From Mikania micrantha (lineage: Eukaryota > Streptophyta > Magnoliopsida > Asterales > Asteraceae), in assembly GCA_009363875.1 (NCBI GenBank), contig CM018680.1, positions 75,953,811 through 76,017,810 on the forward strand: 64,000 bases of DNA. The letters run 5' to 3'. The position numbers were made by a program, and so were the translations under genes. Shown in pieces: positions 56,097 through 64,000 of the stretch. The notes beneath the pieces are model-generated. The model searched no databases. It was not told the origin of the DNA and was given only the letters and a program-made list of their open reading frames with translations. How positions within the stretch are numbered: position 1 is the first letter of the stretch; each line of letters opens with the position of its first letter.

Positions 56097-58234
56097 TGTC
56101 ACACCCCCACCCCTCGTCACCTCGTGTCTAGCCTGACGTCACTGAACCGGTTGCGGAAGCATAGTGGTGATGTCTCCGAGGTGAGGGGTGACTTACTTGA
56201 ACCGATATCATAAGCACACAGATTAACTTAAAATAAATACAATACAGGGTTCCGTTATTACAATCAGTATCATAATTTACAACTAAGTTTATTACACAAC
56301 CAACTTATTTAATTACTAGTGTTTGAAGTGTTGCCTCACCGAGTGTCACTGTCTCCCTGCAAAAAGATTTAAGTTTGAAACGTCAGCACAAAGCTGGTGA
56401 GATCGACAGTTCATTTTAAAACAATATGATATGATAAACATGTTCTCAAAAGTTCAGTTCCGGATAACCATGGGACCCGTATCTAGTTCCTTTCGGACGT
56501 CTAGTCTGTCTCAAGATATTACCCGTCGGTACATATCTTAGTGCCTCATTATCTTAATGTCTATCATACCATTAAGAAGTTCATGAAACAGTTAACAAAC
56601 ATTCACACAAGGGGAGATGCAATCCTCCCAGCGAATGGGGTGTCAACCAATAGTACTATCAATGTTTTCTGTTCGGCCACACATGGGTTCACTAGATACA
56701 GTTCAAAAATGAGGACTTTCAGTTCCATGATAGAGTTCAGTCTACAGGCAAAATCCCATGAAATCCCACAAAATCACATGAAATCACACAGATATCATTG
56801 ATGCATATCATATGTTCAGACAACAGTTTACAGAGTTTCCCCGATGTTTATAAAAGATTAAAAATAAAAGGGGTTGTACGAAACTCACCTGATAATATAG
56901 GTGTAGCAGAATATCACCTGACTAATAGTACAGAGATGATTCTGCATTTAGTTATATTTAATAAGTTATTTATGTTATAGTTTACTGATTAGATCTTTCT
57001 GAACGTTCAATGTCAAAGACATTGCTTAGTAAATCATCAACTCGATACTAATTATGTAATTAATTAATTTAATGTTATATCATACAATGTATGATAATGT
57101 AGGAACCTACATTGCATTAGATTCCTAATACAAAGTTGATGACACTCTTGATTAATCAGAATAATCCCAGATTAACCAAATTAGTTAATGTTGTTGATTA
57201 TAATACTGTAACAGTTTCTAGACAATTTAATGGCTTAGGAATGATAAATCCTTGTTTGTTGATTACCCAATTATCATGAAATATCACAATGTAGCATCAA
57301 AATAGGTGTAATAACCAGGTTTAACATACTAATCTGACTGTTATCATAAACATCAGATAATCATTCCAATAAGTATGTTAATGATCGTGATTAGTTTGAA
57401 ACACTTGGATTTAACCTTGCATTTCAAGGATTAATCCAACTAATCACCTACATTGTTATAATCAAATGGATTAAACCATTATAATCATGGGTATGATTTC
57501 ATGCAAACCGGGCATTACAACGGATCAAAACAAGAATTTAACCGTTAAAACTTCGTGTTCTTTGTTTATAATCAATCCTAGCCATCATCTAGGCAATAAT
57601 CAACAATCCTAACTATATCATTACGTTCAAAATCAAGATCTAATCAATCAAAATCAAACTACAAGGTTTAAACGGATCGTTACCTAATCTGACGGATATC
57701 TGGCTTCAAAACAACGATCAGAACCTGTAAACACGTTCACGGGTGCAATTGATGGAGTCTGGCAGCTTCAGAAAAGGGTTTAGATGCTGGAAATGGTTGT
57801 TTGTTCGCCTGGTGGGTCGAGTTTACGCAAGAAGAAAATAACTTCTTCTGCATGAAATCTGATGAAGTAGATCAGATTTCTCCACCGCCACACTCGTCGC
57901 GTACCGCGACCAAAAGCCAAAAGGGGCTTCGCGTACCGCGGAGAAATCCGGAGGAATCTTAGATATTTTGCAATCATCGCGTACCGCGGAGGATTCTCGA
58001 CCCCTCCATCGCGTACCGCGATGAGTCCAGTCGACCAACACTTAGTGATTTTTCTTCGTTTTTCGATTCCGGACAGTCCAGGACTCCGTTTTGTGCACGG
58101 TTTTCGCCCACTTTCATCATTTCTCGCCTACTATCAATCTGTAACAATTACAAGTATTAAAACAAAGTGGATTTCTAGAACGATCAAATGTGTCCACATC
58201 ATTGATGACGTAATTCTCGTATGCAACTGTCACA
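56097..58234 (-). repeat. Element 3 3' LTR
   Basis: 2138 bp, TGTCACACCCCC...CAACTGTCACA on the plus strand. It is homologous to the solo LTR at 49817-51962 in inverse orientation. It includes a shared palindrome ATAGTACTAT (near 56650) and a hairpin (56611-56629) that pairs GGGGAG with CTCCC around TGCAAT. Adjacent sequence at the left is AATAA; its partner would lie outside the window. Confidence 0.88.
57890..58025 (-). repeat. GC-rich near-palindrome cluster in Element 3 LTR
   Basis: TCGCGTACCGCG occurs four times (about 57896, 57928, 57975, 58010) with varying arms, 210-345 bp from the LTR start. One spacer, GAGAAATCCGGAG, is shared with the Element 2 cluster, so these two LTRs have common ancestry here. 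The 65- and 72-residue frames across it are artefacts. Confidence 0.7.
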
Positions 58235-58270
58235 GTCTCCTCCTGTTAGAGAAATTTCGTCCCGAAATTT
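58235..58270 (-). promoter_or_regulatory. Element 3 polypurine tract and pre-PPT hairpin
   Basis: The minus strand has AAATTTCG-GGA-CGAAATTT (58252-58270), then CTAACAGGAGGAGAC directly before the LTR. The hairpin matches the one in Element 1 with an extended stem. Confidence 0.7.
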
Positions 58271-58297
58271 AGTGAATACTTACATTATGACAATCAT

Positions 58298-61200
58298 TTA
58301 TGAGAATAGATGTGGATACTTTGATTTCATTTGATCTTCACGTTCCCAAGTATATTCAGGTCCACGTTGCGAGTTCCATCGCACTTTAACGATTGGTATG
58401 CGACTACGTTTTAACACTTTCGTTTCTCGATCCATTACCTCTACTGGTTCTTCACTGAACTGAAGTTTTTCATCAACATGAATCTCTTCTAGAGGTACGA
58501 TCAATGATTCATCAGTTAAGCACTTCTTCAGATTGGATACATGAAAGACATCATGAATATTACTGAGTTCAAGAGGTAACTCAAGTCTGTAGGCTACTGG
58601 TCCAATTCGTTCAAGAATTTTAAATGGCCCTACAAATCTTGGCGAAAGTTTACCTCTCTTTCCGAATCTGAAAATGCCTTTCCAAGGTGACACTTTCAAC
58701 ATTACTCGATCACCTACTTGAAATTCGAGTGGTCTACGACGATTATCAGCATAACTCTTTTGACGATCGCGAGCAGCTTTGATTCGTTCCTGAACGAGTG
58801 CGATCTTATCAGTTGTTTCCTGAATGAATTCTGGGCCTATGATTTGATTCTCACCTACTTCTGACCAACAGATAGGTGATCTACATTTGCGTCCATAAAG
58901 TGCTTCGAATGGAGCGCATTGAATACTGGTATGGTAGCTGTTATTGTATGAGAATTCAACAAGTGGAAGATGAATATCCCAGCTACCTCCAAAATCAATC
59001 ACACAGCTTCTGAGCATGTCTTCAAGAGTCTGATTTGTTCGTTCAGTCTGTCCGTCAGTTTGTGGATGATAAGCTGTGCTCAAATTGATTTGCATGCCCA
59101 GAGCATTCTGAAGAGTTTGCCAAAATCGAGACATAAATCGACTATCCCTGTCAGAAATGATAGAGATCGGTACTCCATGTCGAGATACAATCTCATTAAC
59201 ATAGAGTTTAGCGAGTCGATCCATAGAATAGTCTTCTCGGATGGGTAAGAAATGCGCAGATTTCGTAAAACGATAACCCATATAGAGTCATGATTACGTG
59301 ATGTTCTGGGTAGTTTAGTAATGAAATCCATAGAGATCTGATCCCATTTCCACATGGGAATCTCAGGTTGTTGCAATAACCCAGAAGGTCGTTGATGTTC
59401 AGCCTTAACTTTGAGACATGTTAAACATCGATCCACGTATTCAGCTATTTGTTTCTTCATTCCAGGCCACCAGTAAAAATCCTTAAGATCTTTATACATT
59501 TTATCAGCACCTGGATGAATAGAATACCTGGATTTATGCGCCTCATCCAAGATAATAGTTCGAGAGTTACCGAATAAAGGAATCCACATTCGGTTTTTGA
59601 AATACAATAGTCCATCGTCTTTGGTATCAAGTTTCTTATCTAATCCTCTCAGTCCTTCAGCAGAATAGTTCGTTGCTTGTAAAGCTTGTTGCTGAGCGTC
59701 TTTGATTTGAGGAATTAGACTGGTTTGAATAGTCATACCTAACGCTTTCACACGTAAAGGCTTGACTCGTTCCTTGCGACTTAAAGCATCAGCTACAACA
59801 TTTGCTTTGCCTGGGTGATAACGAATCTCACAGTCGTAATCGTTCAACAGTTCAACCCATCGCCTCTGTCGCATGTTCAACATTTTCTGATCTAGAATGT
59901 GTTGGAGGCTTTTGTGATCAATGTATATAATACACCTAGTTCCGTATAGATAATGTCTCCAAATCTTGAGTGCAAACACTACTGCACCAAGTTCTTGATC
60001 ATGTGTGGTATAATTCTTCTCATGTACTTTCAGTTGTCGAGAAGCATAAGCAATTATCTTATCTTTCTGCATTAGAACACACCCAAGACCTTGACGTGAA
60101 GCATCACAATACACTGTGAAGTTATCAGTACCTTCCGGGTAGTGCCAAGATAGGTGCATTGCAGAGTTTGTGTTTCAACAGTTGGAACGCCTCCTCCTGT
60201 TGAAAATCCCATATAAACGGTTGATTTTTCTGTGTCAATGTAGTCAGTGGCAAGGCTATCTTTGAAAAGTTCTTGATAAACCGACGATAATAACCTGCCA
60301 ACCCCAAGAATTGACGTATTTCAGTCGGGGTTCGTGGTGTCTCCCATTGTTTCACCGCCTGAATCTTACTGGGATCCACTTGAATACCGTTTTGATTTAC
60401 TACATGACCAAGAAATTGAACTTCTCGTAACCAGAACTCACACTTGGAGAACTTGGCATATAATTTTTCACGTGCCAAAAGTTCTAAGATTAATTTCAAG
60501 TGTTGAGCATGTTCTTGTTGATTTCGAGAATAAATAAGTATATCATCAATAAACACAATCACAAATTTATCCAGATAAGGTCTACATACTCGATTCATCA
60601 GATCCATGAAAACTGCTGGCGCATTGGTTAAACCAAATGGCATCACGAAAAATTCGTAATGTCCGTATCGAGTTCTGAAAGCAGTTTTTGGAATGTCATC
60701 ATCATGAATACGTAACTGATGATATCCAGATCTTAAATCGATTTTTGAAAAATAAGTAGCACCTTGTAGTTGATCAAACAGATCATCGATACGGGGTAGT
60801 GGATAACGGTTCTTGATTGTCAGTTTATTGAGTTTCCTATAGTCAATACACATCCTGAATGAACCATCCTTCTTTTTCACAAAAAGAATAGGTGCTCCCC
60901 AGGGTGAGAAACTAGGTCTAATAAAACCTTTGTCTAATAGTTCTTGCAATTGACCTGAAAGTTCTTGCATTTCGGATGGTGCAAGCCGATACGGGGCTTT
61001 AGCAACAGGTGCTGCACCTGGAATTAAGTCGATTCAAAATTCAACTTGTCTCACTGGGGGTAATCCTGATATATCCTCAGGAAAAACTTCAGGAAAATCC
61101 TTGACTACTGGGATATCTGTGATTTGTTTGGGTGAAGAATTGTGCTCAGTCACATGTGCTAGGAAAGCATAACAGCCTTTCCTTAAGAACTTCTGAGCTT

Positions 61201-63010
61201 GCATACAAGATATGATACCAAGTTTCCTACCAGCTCGTTCTCCTTGAACTATCAGTGTATTACCGTTAGGTAATGGAATACGGATCACCTTGTTTTGACA
61301 GACAACTTCCGCTTGGTTATTAGAAAGCCAGTCCATACCAACAACAACATCAAAGCTCCCAATCTCAATAGGAAGTAAATCAATTTTGAAAAGATGATCA
61401 TTCAAATTCAAGGAACATCCTTGAATAACACTGTTAGTTTTGATCAACTTGCCGTTAGCAAGTTCGATAACATAAGGAGTTTCTAGATCTACCGTAGGCA
61501 ATGAAAGTAATGATGCAAATTCAGGAGAGATAAAGCTCTTATCTGCTCTTGTATCAAACAGAACTGATGCGTATAGATTATTAAGAAGAAACGTACCAGT
61601 AACAATATTTGCATCATGTCTCGCCTCGGTCGCACCAATCTGAAAAGCTCTCCCCCTAGCTTCAGTTCCCGGATTGATGTTATTGTGTGGACAGTTTCGT
61701 ATGAGATGATCAGGACTTCCACATTTGTAACATGACCGGTTGGTTTGAGTGGTTTGTCGTGGTGCTTGGTTTGGTGTCTGAGCAGGAAAGTTGCAATATT
61801 TAGCATAATGTCCAACTCGGTTACAGTTCAGACAAACAGGACATGGTCCCGTGTGATGGAGTGGACACTTATTGCATTTGGGCGCCTGTCCAGTATAAGT
61901 TTTCCTCTCAGGAACATTTGCACCATAGTTCTTCACCGTTGGTTTGTTCTGACTGATCTCAGCCGGAGCCTTCGCCTTGGTTTTGCTAAACCACTTCCGT
62001 TTGGTACCTTTTGACACATTCGAGGTACCGACATCACTACGACTATGAGCCGTCTGAGGTTTCAAAGACAGAGTACCACTCCTTACCGCCTCATTGGTAA
62101 GCTTAGTGGTCAAAAGAATCGTATGTTTCAGGGTTGTAGGTTCAGCAGCAGTCACCATTCCTCGTATCTGAGGAATCAAACCCTTAATGTACTTCTCAAT
62201 TAAAGCAGCTTCCGTAGGAAACATATCGGGAAGTAAACAAGTGAGTTCATGAAAACGATCGGTGTAAGCAAGACAGTCAGCACCGATCATCGAGTGATTC
62301 CAGAATTCCTCCTGGAGTTTTTGAATTTCAGTGATGGGACAGTACTCTGATCTAATTAGAGTTTTGAAATCATTCCAGCCCATCGAGTCAACTGTGGCTA
62401 AACCCAAAGTCTTGGCCTGGGTATTCCACCAGGTCAAAGCTGAGTCTTTCAAAGAACAGGCAGCATAAGACACCTTATGCTCCTCCAAACACTGACTGAT
62501 TTTGAGTTTGGTTTCCATCTCCTCGATCCACCTTAATAAACCAGCCGCTCCTTCTTTGCCAGTAAAAGTAGGAGGGTTACAGGAAGCAAAATACTTATAA
62601 GTACATCCCTGTCGTGGTGGATCAGGAACAATGGTAGTTGTACCGGTGGTCTGATGGGTTTCTGGATGTCCACCAGTAACGTTTTGTTCCACATGGTTCC
62701 CACCAGAACCCGAAGTATTGTGTTGCTGTGTCAGAACACCACAAGCAGATAATTGTTCACGCACAATTCAAGCTATCATAGCTTCATTTGTTTCAAATCC
62801 GCTTGTACCAGCAGGTGGAACAATGCCTGCTCCAGGGTTCACTGGTGGAGTAGTATTCGTTTCCAAGTTCTCAGGTGGAATCACGTTCGCTTCCGGATTT
62901 ACATGCGGATCCGGATTTGATTCAACATTCACAGGTGGAACTTGATTCAGTTCAGGGTTGGTAATATTCTTAGCAGCTTTCTTAGCTGGTCGACCTCTTT
63001 TTGGAGCCAT
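58298..63010 (-). pseudogene. Gag-Pol pseudogene of Element 3
   Basis: All domains are present in order: an N-terminal KRGRPAKK (AT-hook-like) start at 63010, proline-rich stretch, Gag, two CCHC knuckles, protease, RT with FIDD, RNase H with YCDAS, integrase with the TAYHPQTDGQTE block and a C-terminal chromodomain-like segment. Four breaks are visible: TGA at 62768-62770 in Gag, TGA at 61034-61036 between protease and RT, a one-base gain near 60136 before RNase H, and a deletion of about 7 bp near 59265-59275 in the integrase core. The protease motif reads DTRAD instead of DSGAD, which should abolish activity. Start choice: the second methionine, next to the KRGRP motif, fits better than the upstream one. 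Confidence 0.88.
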
Positions 63011-64000
63011 TAATCTGCTCACAAGCAGACAAATTCAGGTCAGTTTAAGAATATTAAAGATATAACCCATCACATAATTTCAATCATATTCAGTTACACT
63101 GAAAATTTATATTGAAATGTGATTATAAAGAATATAGTATAACTACATGAATTCAGTCCAGACATGTTTGTATTACACACAGATCACACAATTGTTCGTA
63201 GTTATACTTAGTCCTGTTATTTCAAAAACATGTTAGAGTCTTACCCAGTTCTTTGCATTGCAACACATGTTTTTAGAAATATGTTCATACAGAACTAGGA
63301 CATGTTCTCACACAAGTTCTCTAATATGTTCTCAGTTCATACATTAAGTTCTCATACAGACCATAGATATGTTCTCGTACAGTATGGCTCTCGTACTGTA
63401 CTTTAGTTACAGACATGTTCACTATTAGATACGTTCACAATTCAGACATGTTCTCGTACAGTATGGCTCTCGTACTGTACTTTAGTTACAGATATATTTG
63501 CATACAGTATTGCTCCCAACTGTATTCCAGCAAAATATATATCTTAGTTCGATATATTCGCATACAGTATTGCTCCCGTACTGTATTTCAGCGAAATATA
63601 TATTTTAGTTTGACATGTTCTCATATTATTTCGTTCGCATACGGTTATGTTCTCACACAGAAAAATTAATTATAGTTCACACACATAGCTCATTATACAG
63701 ACAGATATACAAAACACCCATATTATTACAGTACCATAATTTCATACATCACAAGGTTATAATACAAGAACTATCAGAACCGATTCATCCATACTAACTA
63801 TTGGGAATCTATTTTACAATCAAAATTTCCCATCCACATCACACACTAACAACCTATTCGTCTGTACATAGGATATCCCAAAAAGAGCTACATAAACATA
63901 CTTATCGTAAAAAGTACGATAAGCAGGAAAACACCATAGCCACTGCCGCCATGATCACGCCCAAAACTATCATCTTAGTCTCAAAACTGGCCATCCCAAG
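63011..64000 (-). other. Element 3 leader with tandem hairpins
   Basis: Non-coding leader upstream of Gag. Between about 63371 and 63600 a hairpin phrase recurs four times: GTACAGTATGGCTCTCGTAC twice (63378 and 63454), then CATACAGTATTGCTCCC versions at 63501 and 63561. TACAGT pairs with ACTGTA in each. ATGTTCTC and GATATATTCGCATAC phrases alternate between them. Short open frames here follow the repeats. The primer site is not within the window. Confidence 0.55.

Larger units (their letters stand above)
56097..64000 (-). mobile_element. Element 3: degenerate Ty3/gypsy element, cut by the window edge
   Basis: Minus-strand order from right to left: leader (63011-64000), Gag-Pol pseudogene (58298-63010), hairpin and polypurine tract, 3' LTR (56097-58234). 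The 5' LTR and primer site lie beyond 64000, and the outer target duplication cannot be checked. The protein aligns with Element 1 throughout, including the C-terminal chromodomain-like segment, so it is also a Tekay-type chromovirus, but its LTR is a different family (TGTGACA/TGTCACA ends). Confidence 0.88.

Overview
This window is non-genic DNA from a plant nuclear genome, a eudicot and probably Asteraceae (the family guess is weak and rests on retrotransposon style). I find no intact host protein gene, rRNA or functional tRNA gene. The content is a nest of LTR retrotransposons with small DNA transposons, two SINE-like sequences, a SINE and Helitron ends, set in AT-rich DNA.

Layout. 1-7019 is AT-rich intergenic DNA with a diverged tandem duplication, a foldback MITE and short palindromes. 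7025-30133 is a very young, coding-intact Ty3/gypsy element of the chromovirus Tekay type (Element 1). It has 3.7-kb LTRs, an ATAGA target duplication and one uninterrupted 1519-residue Gag-Pol frame. Its 5' LTR is split at 10690/20170 by a 9.5-kb composite insertion: a TRIM-type miniature retrotransposon (10691-11161) fused head-to-tail to a 9-kb non-autonomous gypsy (Element 2, minus strand, 11160-20164). One GATTT duplication flanks the pair. Element 2 keeps only the C-terminal part of integrase; most of its interior consists of short hairpin-forming repeats.

30440-41040 is an older, internally deleted Athila-like element on the minus strand with a tRNA-Asp primer site. Its left LTR carries a solo LTR (30811-34470, CAAAC duplication) of a family related to Element 1; the unoccupied site survives in the right LTR. 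41041-49200 holds a tandem duplication, a 911-bp foldback element, a tRNA-derived SINE inserted at the edge of a Harbinger-like hairpin MITE, a hAT-type MITE and a Helitron 3' end. 49198-51966 is a hAT-type MITE holding a solo LTR (CTTAT duplication). 51975-52867 ends in a Helitron terminus and carries at least one probable captured gene fragment. 53021-56096 has further TIR elements. 56097-64000 is a degenerate minus-strand gypsy (Element 3) whose Gag-Pol has two nonsense codons and two frame breaks; its 5' LTR lies beyond the window.

The most unusual signal is a module of about 117 nt, present seven times: once in each Element 1 LTR, three times in the Element 1 leader and twice in the related solo LTR. 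It has invariant core segments enclosed by stems that change sequence while staying complementary, the mark of a selected secondary structure. Other recurring signals are arrays of short hairpins with compensatory stems in Element 2, GC-rich near-palindromes about 200-400 bp into the LTRs of different lineages, and a conserved hairpin between the pol stop codon and the polypurine tract in three elements.
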